DNA from: Cellvibrio sp.
GTDB lineage: Bacteria > Pseudomonadota > Gammaproteobacteria > Pseudomonadales > Cellvibrionaceae
Assembly (NCBI GenBank): GCA_016712405.1
Contig: JADJRD010000014.1
Span: 806,001-870,000 of the forward strand
Direction of reading: 5' to 3'
Length of the DNA: 64,000 bases
The translations under genes and the position numbers were made by a program. Of this stretch, positions 44,778 to 53,449 are shown one piece after another. The notes beneath the pieces are model-generated. The model searched no databases, was not told where the DNA came from, and was given only the letters and a program-made list of their open reading frames with translations. The first letter of the stretch is position 1. Every line of letters starts with the position of its first letter.

Positions 44778-45350
44778 ATGTTGCATCAATATGATCTGGA
44801 TACATTGGAATCCAGCCTTAAATCTTTGGATGGGTTTGAGGAAATAATGAAGCCTTTTATGTTTTTTTTCGGTCGGCCAAAGGCAGGGTTTGATATATGG
44901 TCGGCTTCTTTGGTGAGAAAAGCGCTAATAAACTATAAGTTGGCTGATTATCAGTTGAGGGAGCGCAATGGGACTCAGTTTTATCAGGTATGTGCGTTTA
45001 GCACTAAAGGAGAGCTTTCTTCGGAATACTTAGCGCAATTACGTCATCAAGTAAGACAATTTTCTCTTGAAGTTGTAAGGCGTGAAAGTAATGGGTTTAG
45101 TTTGTTGTCGCACTTCAAGCAGTTTCTCTTTGATACGCCGGAAGAGTTGAGCATTATCAAACTTAGTGATCCTAAAGCCGGAATATTTGTATTTCCGATT
45201 GCAACAGGAAATAAATTTATTAACTATCCAGTTGTTTTGTACAGTTTTGCGGCGGGCGCGCACAAGTATTTTCCGGTGAACGCAAAGGATATAGGTCTTT
45301 ATCTGGCCGCTGATGCCACGGCAGTAGTCGGTCAAGAGTGGAGCGTATAA
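44778..45350 (+). CDS. Unknown protein, 190 residues
   Basis: I do not recognise a family. The protein is soluble with no signal peptide or membrane segment. It is mixed alpha/beta with aromatic-rich stretches (MKPFMFFFGRPKAGFDIW, YPVVLYSFAAGAHKYF). Base composition resembles that of the flanking genes. It lies alone between the M16 peptidase gene and the yfcF remnant, with 192 and 67 bases of spacer. The ribosome site is weak. No repeat or IS end is visible next to it. Confidence 0.55.
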   Translation: MLHQYDLDTLESSLKSLDGFEEIMKPFMFFFGRPKAGFDIWSASLVRKALINYKLADYQLRERNGTQFYQVCAFSTKGELSSEYLAQLRHQVRQFSLEVVRRESNGFSLLSHFKQFLFDTPEELSIIKLSDPKAGIFVFPIATGNKFINYPVVLYSFAAGAHKYFPVNAKDIGLYLAADATAVVGQEWSV

Positions 45351-45417
45351 CTAAATGGCTGGTAATGTTTGTTAGCTTTATAGCCTGCCCCCTGTTCTAA
45401 GGTTAAAAGGGAATGCC

Positions 45418-45745
45418 ATGTCTCTAAAGCTCTATGTTGATGCTCGTTATACCAGCCCCTATGGAGCGTTCAACAGAAGTGGTCTTCTACAAACCCGTCA
45501 CCACACCACTAACTGAATCAGCTCAAGAGGCTGTCAAAAAACTATTTTTTATTGCTGACCAACTTTTGCAAGATGGACAAACAAATCTATTTGGTGATTG
45601 GTGTATAGCGGATACAGATTTGGCTCTCATGCTCAATCGTTTGGTATTGAATGGTGATCGGGTGCCCGAGAAATTGGCAAATTATGCGAAATATCAATGG
45701 CAACGAGCATCTGTACAAATGTGGGGGAATAAATCAAAGCAATAA
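45418..45745 (+). pseudogene. yfcF: Glutathione S-transferase YfcF, internal deletion and frameshift
   Basis: From ATG 45418 the first 15 residues (MSLKLYVDARYTSPY) match the YfcF thioredoxin-fold start. Directly afterwards, in another frame, come residues that match the middle and C-terminus of YfcF: ERSTEVVFYKPVTTPLTE through WCIADTDLALMLNRLV to WQRASVQMW. About 100 residues (most of the glutathione-binding domain) are missing compared with the 214-residue E. coli protein. The junction is at CCCCTATGGAG near 45460-45470. No functional enzyme can be made. It could be a genuine deletion or an assembly collapse. Confidence 0.75.
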
Positions 45746-45768
45746 CGCCACATTAATCCCGAAAATGC

Positions 45769-45817
45769 TAGAATTGCCCCCGCTCTTGCAACGGGAGGCT
45801 ATATCCCTGTAGCGGGG
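45769..45817 (+). promoter_or_regulatory. Probable icd promoter -10 box and leader hairpin
   Basis: TAGAAT (45769-45774) can serve as -10 box. Immediately after it a strong hairpin forms from CCCCCGCT (45777) and AGCGGGG (45811-45817), followed by CTCTTTATT. A second hairpin, CTTGTTG / CAACAAG, lies downstream (about 45838-45880). The layout resembles the lepA promoter, in which a hairpin also follows the -10 box. It could alternatively be a terminator for the upstream remnant. Confidence 0.4.
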
Positions 45818-45916
45818 CTCTTTATTCTTGATTTCATCTTGTTGACGGCGGACTCACAAGGCCCTCACCAACAACAAGGAAATTCCCAGCATATGAATTG
45901 ACGGAGCCATCTTTAA

Positions 45917-48139
45917 ATGACTGATTCAAAAATTATTTACACCTTAACCGACGAAGCCCCTGCTTTAGCCACTTATTCTTTACTCCCCATTGTTCAAGCT
46001 TTTACCCAATCATCCGGTATTGCCATAGAGACACGTGATATTTCCTTGTCTGGTCGCATTATTTCTGTTTTTCCGGATCGGTTAACAGCTGAGCAACGTA
46101 TCAGTGACGATTTGTCGGTATTAGGTCAATTGGCGACTACCCCTGAAGCCAATATCATTAAGCTCCCCAATATCAGTGCTTCAATTCCGCAATTGAAAGC
46201 GGCAATCAAAGAATTGCAAGAGAAAGGTTACAACCTTCCCGATTACCCTGAAGTGCCTGCTAACGATGTCGAAAAAGATGCAAAAGCGCGTTACGACAAA
46301 ATCAAAGGCTCTGCAGTAAACCCTGTATTGCGTGAAGGTAATTCGGATCGTCGCGCACCTTTGTCAGTTAAAAATTACGCGCGTAAAAACCCGCATAAAA
46401 TGGGTGCTTGGGGGGCGGACTCCAAATCTCATGTTGCGCATATGTCGGCAAATGATTTTTACGGTAGTGAAAAATCCGCACTAATTAAAGACGCGGGTTC
46501 AGTCAAAATTGAATTGATTGCTAAAGATGGCAATAACAAAGTCTTAAAAGAATCTACAAAAGTATTGGCCGGCGAAATTATTGATGCATCAGTACTTAGT
46601 AAAAAGGCATTGCGCAGTTTTATTGTAGAACAAATTGAAGATGCAAAAGCCAAAGGTGTGTTGCTGTCAGTGCATTTGAAAGCCACCATGATGAAAGTGT
46701 CTGACCCGATTATTTTCGGTCATTTCGTTTCCGTTTATTACGCACCGGTTTTGGAAAAACACGCAGCTGTGTTGAAAGATTTGGGTGTGGATGTGAATAA
46801 CGGTATTGGTGATCTTTACACCAAAATTAAATCGCTCCCTGCAGAAAAACAATCAGAAATTGAAGTCGATATCAAAGCGCTTTATGCCACGCGCCCTGCA
46901 TTGGCTATGGTGAATTCTGATAAGGGCATTACCAATTTGCATGTGCCGAGTGATGTGATTGTTGATGCATCCATGCCAGCAATGATTCGTGATTCCGGCA
47001 AAATGTGGAATGCCGAAGGTAAATTGCAAGATACCAAAGCCTGCATTCCCGATCGCTGTTACGCGGGCATTTATCAAGTGGTCATTGATGATTGCAAAAA
47101 GAATGGTGCATTTAACCCCGTTACTATGGGCAGCGTGCCCAATGTGGGTTTAATGGCACAAGCGGCTGAAGAATATGGTTCACACGATAAAACTTTCCAG
47201 ATTCCGTCTGACGGTGTTGTGCGTGTGACTGATACCTCCGGAAATGTTTTGTTGGAACAAAATGTGGAAGCCGGTGATATCTGGCGCATGTGTCAGGTGA
47301 AAGATGCCCCTATTCAGGATTGGGTAAAACTGGCGGTAAATCGTGCGCGCGCATCCAATACACCGGCCGTTTTCTGGTTAGATCCAAAACGGGCTCACGA
47401 CGCGCAATTAATTGTGAAAGTGAATACTTACCTGAAAAATTTCGATACATCAGGATTAGAGATTTATATCAAAACCCCGGAAGACGCAATTCAATATTCT
47501 TTGGATCGAATTCGTGCAGGTAAAGACACTATCTCGGTAACCGGTAATGTGTTGCGTGATTATCTGACAGATTTATTTCCGATTATGGAATTGGGTACAT
47601 CCGCAAAAATGTTATCAATTGTTCCATTAATGAATGGCGGCGGATTATTTGAAACCGGCGCTGGCGGTTCAGCTCCAAAACACGTACAACAATTTGTGGA
47701 AGAAGGTCACTTGCGTTGGGATTCACTCGGTGAATTTTTAGCATTGGCCGAATCTTTGGATCACTTTGGTAACGTCACCAAAAATGCAAAAGCGAAAGTT
47801 TTTGCAAAAACCTTGGACCAAGCCAATGGTGCGTTCCTCGATAACAATAAATCACCCGGCCGGGCCGCGGGTGAGTTAGATAATCGCGGCAGTCATTTCT
47901 ATTTGGCGTTGTACTGGGCGCAAGCTCTGGCTGCGCAAACTGATGATGCCGAATTGGCAAAACAGTTTTCGCCTTTAGCAAAAACTCTGACTGAAAACGA
48001 AACCAAAATCGTAGATGAGTTTAAAGCGGCATCCGGTAAACCGGTGGATTTAGGTGGTTATTATCGCCCTGAATTTGCGAAGGTTTCGGCAGCTTTGCGC
48101 CCGAGTGCCACTTTGAATGCGGCCTTGGCGAGTTTATAA
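45917..48139 (+). CDS. icd: NADP-dependent isocitrate dehydrogenase, monomeric type
   Basis: The enzyme decarboxylates isocitrate to 2-oxoglutarate in the TCA cycle, giving NADPH. The 740-residue length defines the monomeric type (homodimeric forms are about 415). Conserved segments include EGNSDRRAPLSVKNYARKNP (about 135-154), GAWGADSKSHVAHM and NGGGLFETGAGGSAPKHVQQ (about 575), which belong to the substrate and cofactor sites. It has its own terminator. Monomeric IDH is frequent in Pseudomonas, Azotobacter and Cellvibrio-like bacteria. Confidence 0.97.
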   Translation: MTDSKIIYTLTDEAPALATYSLLPIVQAFTQSSGIAIETRDISLSGRIISVFPDRLTAEQRISDDLSVLGQLATTPEANIIKLPNISASIPQLKAAIKELQEKGYNLPDYPEVPANDVEKDAKARYDKIKGSAVNPVLREGNSDRRAPLSVKNYARKNPHKMGAWGADSKSHVAHMSANDFYGSEKSALIKDAGSVKIELIAKDGNNKVLKESTKVLAGEIIDASVLSKKALRSFIVEQIEDAKAKGVLLSVHLKATMMKVSDPIIFGHFVSVYYAPVLEKHAAVLKDLGVDVNNGIGDLYTKIKSLPAEKQSEIEVDIKALYATRPALAMVNSDKGITNLHVPSDVIVDASMPAMIRDSGKMWNAEGKLQDTKACIPDRCYAGIYQVVIDDCKKNGAFNPVTMGSVPNVGLMAQAAEEYGSHDKTFQIPSDGVVRVTDTSGNVLLEQNVEAGDIWRMCQVKDAPIQDWVKLAVNRARASNTPAVFWLDPKRAHDAQLIVKVNTYLKNFDTSGLEIYIKTPEDAIQYSLDRIRAGKDTISVTGNVLRDYLTDLFPIMELGTSAKMLSIVPLMNGGGLFETGAGGSAPKHVQQFVEEGHLRWDSLGEFLALAESLDHFGNVTKNAKAKVFAKTLDQANGAFLDNNKSPGRAAGELDNRGSHFYLALYWAQALAAQTDDAELAKQFSPLAKTLTENETKIVDEFKAASGKPVDLGGYYRPEFAKVSAALRPSATLNAALASL

Positions 48140-48157
48140 AACAACTCCTCTCGAAAT

Positions 48158-48190
48158 AAAAAACCTCGACAAATGTCGAGGTTTTTTTTT
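48158..48190. terminator. Rho-independent terminator after icd
   Basis: AAAAAACCTCGAC / GTCGAGGTTTTTT with loop AAAT and a run of ten T on the plus strand, 18 bases after the icd stop. An A-run on the other side lets it also serve the convergent PilZ gene. Confidence 0.88.
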
Positions 48191-48212
48191 GCATATCAAT
48201 TTGCAAATAACG

Positions 48213-48518
48213 CTAATCAATCAAATTTAAAATTTCCAAACCAATCAGATAGTCATTTGCTGCAACTTCTTGCACTCGTGCAACTTTCACTTTGGCTTTC
48301 AGGGTTGGGTTGTGACCGTGGCCTGATGACACTTCAACTTCAAGTTCAGTTCCTAAGGCCAAGGCTTCTTTTGTTTCAACTTGTAAGCCGCCTCCACTTA
48401 GATCGCGACACATGCCTTCAAGGGTCTTTGCCGGAGTGGTTAATGTGGCGCCGAGAGGGGCGCTGATTTTCATGCGAATAAAGTCCCGTTTTTCACTGTA
48501 GTTTTTATCATTCGCCAT
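48213..48518 (-). CDS. PilZ-domain protein
   Basis: The 101-residue protein is a single PilZ domain, a cyclic-di-GMP receptor. Both ligand motifs are present: RxxxR in KRDFIRM (about 10-16) and DxSxxG in CRDLSGGGLQV (about 38-48). It probably relays c-di-GMP levels to motility or secretion; its target is unknown. The gene is convergent with icd and stands downstream of fdxA with a terminator between. Confidence 0.9.
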   Translation of the reverse strand: MANDKNYSEKRDFIRMKISAPLGATLTTPAKTLEGMCRDLSGGGLQVETKEALALGTELEVEVSSGHGHNPTLKAKVKVARVQEVAANDYLIGLEILNLID

Positions 48519-48621
48519 AATGTTCGCCTCAACCTGAATTCAAGGGTTTGATGTTTTCACCTGGTGCCCGTTACAGGCATTTTGAGTGTAGCACAGGCTT
48601 TTGATCTGCCCTTTTATAGGC

Positions 48622-48654
48622 GAAAAAAACCCCTGTCTTGGACAGGGTTTTCGC
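48622..48654 (-). terminator. Rho-independent terminator after fdxA
   Basis: On the minus strand AACCCTGTC / GACAGGGGTT form a stem around CAA, followed by a T-run. It lies 14 bases after the fdxA stop. Confidence 0.8.
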
Positions 48655-48667
48655 AATCGGGCATCAA

Positions 48668-48991
48668 TCAACGTTCAAGGTGCTGCAGCTTTCCAGGAAC
48701 TCCATCCCATTCGGCAGCGTCAGCGGGTGATTCTTTAACTTCGGTGATATTGGGCCAAACTTGCGCCAATTCAGCATTTAACTCAAGAAATACAGCCTGA
48801 TCGTCTGGCAACTCATCTTCAGAGAAGATGGCACCAACAGGGCATTCCGGCTCACAAAGTGCACAATCAATACACTCGTCAGGATGAATCACCAGGAAGT
48901 TAGGGCCTTCATAAAAACAATCTACCGGGCAGACTTCCACACAGTCGGTATGTTTACACTTGATGCAGTTTTCCCCAACAACAAAGGTCAT
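48668..48991 (-). CDS. fdxA: Seven-iron ferredoxin FdxA
   Basis: FdxA is a small electron carrier with one 3Fe-4S and one 4Fe-4S cluster. The 107-residue protein begins MTFVVGENCIKCKHTDCVEVCPVDCF, and the second cluster motif is CIDCALCEPECP. The C-terminal extension (about 65-107) is typical for the 7Fe type of Pseudomonas and Azotobacter. I choose the start at MTFVV (48991), which matches the family; four codons upstream is another Met. fdxA often lies next to mutS, as here, with one SDR gene in between. Confidence 0.95.
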   Translation of the reverse strand: MTFVVGENCIKCKHTDCVEVCPVDCFYEGPNFLVIHPDECIDCALCEPECPVGAIFSEDELPDDQAVFLELNAELAQVWPNITEVKESPADAAEWDGVPGKLQHLER

Positions 48992-49059
48992 AAGTGACTC
49001 CAAACGTTAATCAAAACAGGCGCGCATTCTAAACAGGCTGGTTGGATTTGTGTAGTTTT

Positions 49060-49806
49060 TTAACGTCCACCACCGATATCCAGAAGGTGTCCAGTCGTGA
49101 AACTGGATTGATCCGACATTAACCAAAGAATCGCCTGCGCCACTTCTATTGGCTCTCCTGCGCGTTTCATCGGGACGGAAGGAGCTATGCGCTCAATTCG
49201 ACCCGGTTCACCACCCTTGGCATGAAGTTCAGTATTGATAATACCGGGTCTGACCGCATTCACACGAATACCCTCGTCGGCTACCTCTTTGGCCAAACCT
49301 ATAGTGAAGCTATCAATTGCACCTTTGGTGGCCGCATAGTCGATATATTCAAAAGGCGAACCCAATCGTGATGCAATCGATGAAACATTCACTATGCTAC
49401 CGCCGCTACCCCCTTTTGACTTGGCCATACGTTTAATCGCTTCGCGCGCGCAAATAAAACTTCCGATTACATTCACCGCAAATAGCTTTTGCAATTCGTT
49501 GTAATCCGTTTCCGAAAATAGTTTTTGTCGCAAAATGCCAGCGTTATTCACTAACGCATCCAGTCGATTAAATTTTTTATCAATGGCATCAAATATTTTC
49601 AAAATGTCAGCTTCAATGGCGACATCGGCTTGAATTATTAATGCATCTGCACCCAGAGTTTTTATTTGTTCTGCAATTTTTTCAGCGGATTTTTTATCTT
49701 GCAGATAAGTGAAGGCTACATCGTAACCATTTTGCGCGGCGAGTATTGCAGTTGAGGCGCCTATGCCGTTGCTGGCGCCTGTGATTAGGACGAGTGGTTT
49801 AGACAT
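49060..49806 (-). CDS. Short-chain dehydrogenase/reductase
   Basis: The protein (248 aa) is a classical SDR: NAD(P)-binding TGASNGIGAST (about 9-19), NNAG (about 87), catalytic Ser in VNVSSIAS, and YxxxK in YIDYAATKGA. The family's C-terminal GG(G)R end is present (LLDIGGGR). The substrate cannot be predicted. It separates fdxA from mutS and is read in the same direction as both. A palindromic repeat block lies between its start and mutS. Confidence 0.9.
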   Translation of the reverse strand: MSKPLVLITGASNGIGASTAILAAQNGYDVAFTYLQDKKSAEKIAEQIKTLGADALIIQADVAIEADILKIFDAIDKKFNRLDALVNNAGILRQKLFSETDYNELQKLFAVNVIGSFICAREAIKRMAKSKGGSGGSIVNVSSIASRLGSPFEYIDYAATKGAIDSFTIGLAKEVADEGIRVNAVRPGIINTELHAKGGEPGRIERIAPSVPMKRAGEPIEVAQAILWLMSDQSSFTTGHLLDIGGGR

Positions 49807-49836
49807 GTTTGGATCCTCAACTATTTCTGAAATTTT

Positions 49837-49956
49837 TCACCCCCTCCTAACCTCCCCCCCCTTGGCAAGGGGGAGGGACATTACTTCCTTCTTAAAGTTG
49901 ATGCGTAGTGAAATCTGTCCCCTCCCCTTGCCAAGGGGAGGGTTAGGGTGGGGTGA
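49837..49956. repeat. Long inverted repeat, CACCCCCTCCTAACC...GGTTAGGGTGGGGTG
   Basis: The two ends (about 49837-49878 and 49918-49956) are inverted copies, and each also contains its own small palindrome (CCCCCCTTGGCAAGGGGGAGG and CCCTCCCCTTGCCAAGGGGAGG). The spacer is about 40 bases. This is the clearest complete unit of the family also seen at 2019-2245, 31940-32046 and inside mutS. It sits between mutS (ends 49961) and the SDR gene. Confidence 0.85.
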
Positions 49957-49960
49957 AGTT

Positions 49961-52603
49961 TCACTTCCCCTTCGAGTAAATCTCTTTCAATCGATAAAGC
50001 TGTTCCAACGCTTCACGCGGACTCAAACTATCTGGATTAATTTTTTTCAAAGCATCCAATGCAGGATTGGGCAATACATCAAATAAACCTGATTGCAAAA
50101 CAGGTTGTAAATTAGGTAAGTCCCCTCTCCCTTGATGGGAGAGGGGTAGGGGAGAGGGTGTTTCCTGCAAATTGTTTGCAGATTTAATCGCATGGGGATG
50201 TTCGCCATTTTCCAAAAGATGCAATTGATTTTGTGCTTCTTCAATCACATTGCTGGGGATGCCAGCTAATTTTGCGACTTGCAATCCGTAACTTTTACTA
50301 GCGGGGCCTTCTTGTACTTTGTGTAAAAATACAATGCGATCTTTATGTTCGGTTGCATCCAAGTGAACATTGACGATACCCGAAATGGTTTCGGGCAAAC
50401 TGGTTAATTCAAAATAATGTGTGGCGAATAAAGTAAAAGCTTTCACACTTTCAGCGAGATGTTTTGCGCAGGCCCAAGCGAGAGACAAGCCATCAAAAGT
50501 GCTAGTGCCGCGACCAACTTCATCCATTAATACCAAGCTGTTCGGTGTGGCGTTGTGCAAAATGTTCGCAGTTTCGGTCATCTCTACCATAAAGGTTGAG
50601 CGACCGCTGGCGAGATCATCAGATGAACCAATTCGCGTAAAATTTTGTCCACAATGCTGATTGAAACCGATTTTGCGGGAACAAAACTGCCGATATGCGT
50701 TAACAAACAAATCAAGGCTGCTTGTCGCATATAAGTGGATTTACCACCCATATTCGGGCCGGTGATGATCAGCATTTGTCGTTGTGCATTGAAAGATAAA
50801 TCGTTAGGTACAAAAGGCGAGCTACTGACTTGTTCAACCACCGGATGGCGGCCGCCGACAATGGTTAATTCGCGTGTATCAATTAATTCAGGGCGACAGA
50901 AATTTAATTCGTTGGCGCGTTCGGCCAAATTGCACAGCACATCCAATTCAGAAACAGCAGCAGCTGAATCTTGTAGTGCAATCAGTTGATGATTGAGTTG
51001 ATCAATTAATTCTTCGTACAAGGCTTTTTCACGCGCAAGTGCGCGGCTTTGTGCCGAGAGTGCTTTGTCTTCAAAAGCTTTTAATTCAGGGGTGATATAA
51101 CGTTCGGCATTTTTTAGCGTTTGGCGACGAATATAATCAGCGGGTGCTTTTTCGGATTGTGCCGAAGTCAGCTCAATAAAATAACCATGCACGCGGTTGT
51201 AACCGACTTTTAATGTAGAAATTCCAGTGCGTTCGCGTTCGCGTGTTTCCAAATCAATTAAATATTGTCCAGCATTGGTGCTGATGTTACGCAAATCATC
51301 CAGTTCGGCATCGTAACCTTCTTTAATCACGCCGCCTTCACGAATTACAACGGGAGGGTTTTCAATAATGGCGCGATTTAATAAATCTACGGTTTCAGGA
51401 AATTCACTGATTTGCCTTGCCAAATTTTTTAACAATACAGAATCATGTTTGCGTAAATTGATTTGTAATTCAGGATAAACCGCAAGTGACATCATCAAGC
51501 GTGACAAATCACGCGGGCGTGTTGAGCGCAAGGCAAGGCGACCTAAAATTCGTTCCAGATCACCTATCTGTTTTAAATCTTGCTGCAATAATTCAAAGGC
51601 ATAATTTTTCTTTAGACTATCAATCGCATCAAAACGCAATTGCAACATATTTTTTTGTACGCAAAGGGCGATGTAACCAACGGCGTAACAATCGGCTACC
51701 CATGCTGGTTGAGCAGCGATTCAATACCGAAAATAAAGTATGTTCTTCACCGCCTTGCAGATTTAAATCCAATTCCAGATTGCGGCGGGTTGCTGCATCC
51801 ATTTGCACCGCTTCGTCGCGATTTTCAAACGCCAGACTGCGAACATGAGGCAGGGCAGTGCGTTGGGTTTCGCGCGCGTAATTTAATAGGCATCCGGCAG
51901 CGGAAAGTGCAATTTTTAAGTCGGCGCAACCAAAACCAGCGAGATCTTTTGTACCGAATTGTTGCGTCAGTAAACGTTCGGCAGAATCCAGATCAAACTC
52001 CCAAGGGCCACGGCGACGCAAACCTTTGCGATTTTCAATAATTTCTGCGGTGCTGAGATGATCACTCACTAATAATTCAGCAGGGTTTAATCGCTGTAAC
52101 TCACCCAGTACTGCCGCCAACCCATCGACTTCTAATACCAGAAATCGACCGCTGGCCATATCCAGAGACGCTAATCCAAAAGTCTCGTGATCTTGATGTA
52201 AAGCCACCAGCAAATTATCGCGACGCGAATCCAACAAGGCTTCATCGCTGACAGTGCCAGGGGTGACTATGCGCATCACCTTACGTTCAACAGGCCCTTT
52301 GCTGGTTGCTGGATCACCGATTTGTTCGCATATCGCAACCGAAATTCCTTCTTTCACCAATTTCGCCAGATAACCATCGGCCGAATGAAAAGGAATGCCG
52401 GCCATAGGGATAGGGTCACCGTTGGATTTGCCGCGTGCAGTCAGGGTGATATCCAGAATCGCTGACGCTTTTTTGGCATCGTCAAAAAACAATTCGTAAA
52501 AGTCGCCCATACGATAAAACACCAATTCATTGGGATGCTGGGCTTTCACGCGCAGGTATTGCGCCATCATTGGGGTGTGTTGATCTAGAGAATCATGGGT
52601 CAT
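49961..52603 (-). pseudogene. mutS: DNA mismatch repair protein MutS, two frameshifts
   Basis: MutS detects mismatches and small loops. Three frames give the complete protein (about 880 residues). The N-terminal part (52603 to about 51655) has HTPMMAQYLRVKAQHPNELVFYRMGDFYELF, the mismatch-binding FYE motif. It breaks in an A7 run (51650-51656 on the plus strand), where one base too many is present. The middle part runs to INGPNMGGKSTYMRQ (Walker A; here ITGPNMGGKS) and breaks at 50639-50642, where one T is missing. The last part has LVLMDEVGRGTSTFDG (Walker B) and the C-terminus. Near the end, residues encoded by a palindromic repeat are inserted. If real, the strain is a mutator; sequencing error is likelier. 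Confidence 0.88.
50121..50161. repeat. Palindromic repeat inserted in frame within mutS
   Basis: CCCCTCTCCCTTGATGGGAG followed by AGGGGTAGGGGAGAGGGTG belongs to the intergenic repeat family of this window. It lies inside mutS and is translated without a stop as TPSPLPLSHQGRGDL, in the variable linker before the C-terminal helix-turn-helix. It explains the extra length of the predicted MutS (about 880 versus 853 in E. coli). Confidence 0.75.
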
Positions 52604-52874
52604 TATTAGGGCTTAAGCAGCAGATTTGGGTTGTGCAGGTTAACAAAGGATAGAAATTCTGCAATCAGTGGCTGACCTTTTCAAAAGTTTATTCATAAGA
52701 GGGTGGCCTCCAGCTTGTGCTATCCTTTTGATTTTAAAGACTCTATTTCAGGTAAGCCAAAGGTAAGGCGCTAGCAATTCAATCGTCGGTTCTTTTTTTA
52801 ATAAATCATTTTATAGTTTTCCCATGCACTCAGGTTAGGGTGCACAATTCGTAATCAACATGATGAGGTGAAAA

Positions 52875-53417
52875 ATGAAATATATAGTAGCGGGATTCAG
52901 TTTAATGATGGCTGCAACGGTGGCTGCTGACAATGTTCGTCCCCAAGTGTACTTGAATCAAAATTTAGGTTTTAACATTGAAGGTTTCAACTATAAACAG
53001 TCTGAATTTCCCTGTGACATAGACAAGCATTTAATGTTGGGTTTGTTGCAACGTAGTAAAGATAGAGGCTTGGTAATGGAGCCAGTATCTACTGCAGACA
53101 AAATATTCAACGGTGAAATACCGGTGTTGGCGATAGATGTTGAAGAATTGGTGCTGAATAAAGAATATCGCTTTGGTAGTAAATCCAGTTCCAATTTGCC
53201 GAAAGTGAAAGTAACCGCCGCGTTGATTCGTGGAAAGGATGACAAAGATGTGGTGATGGCCAAGCATTCTTGTACCATTGCCAGTCTAAAAGAGTTTACG
53301 CCTTCATCTGAAATACTGGATATGGGTACTCAGACTACAGTGTGTTCAGCAACACGTAAATGTTTAAACGAATTGACTAAAGATGTAGTTCAATGGGTTG
53401 AGCCACAAATTAAATAA
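52875..53417 (+). CDS. Secreted protein of unknown function
   Basis: The 180-residue protein has a signal peptide (MKYIVAGFSLMMAATVAA-DNV). The mature part contains four or five cysteines (EFPCDIDK, HSCTIAS, TVCSATRKCL) that could form disulfides. I do not recognise the family. Its ATG follows GATGAGGTG, a strong ribosome site. The winged-helix regulator follows 32 bases downstream, so the two may be cotranscribed. The 271 bases between it and mutS show no feature that I can support. Confidence 0.7.
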   Translation: MKYIVAGFSLMMAATVAADNVRPQVYLNQNLGFNIEGFNYKQSEFPCDIDKHLMLGLLQRSKDRGLVMEPVSTADKIFNGEIPVLAIDVEELVLNKEYRFGSKSSSNLPKVKVTAALIRGKDDKDVVMAKHSCTIASLKEFTPSSEILDMGTQTTVCSATRKCLNELTKDVVQWVEPQIK

Positions 53418-53449
53418 ACAATTTAAAAATTTTTGTAGGCTGTCATGGT

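Noticed and set aside
49837..50161. CRISPR array suggested by several similar short palindromes
   Set aside because: Spacing is irregular, units are inverted rather than direct, and no cas gene is near.
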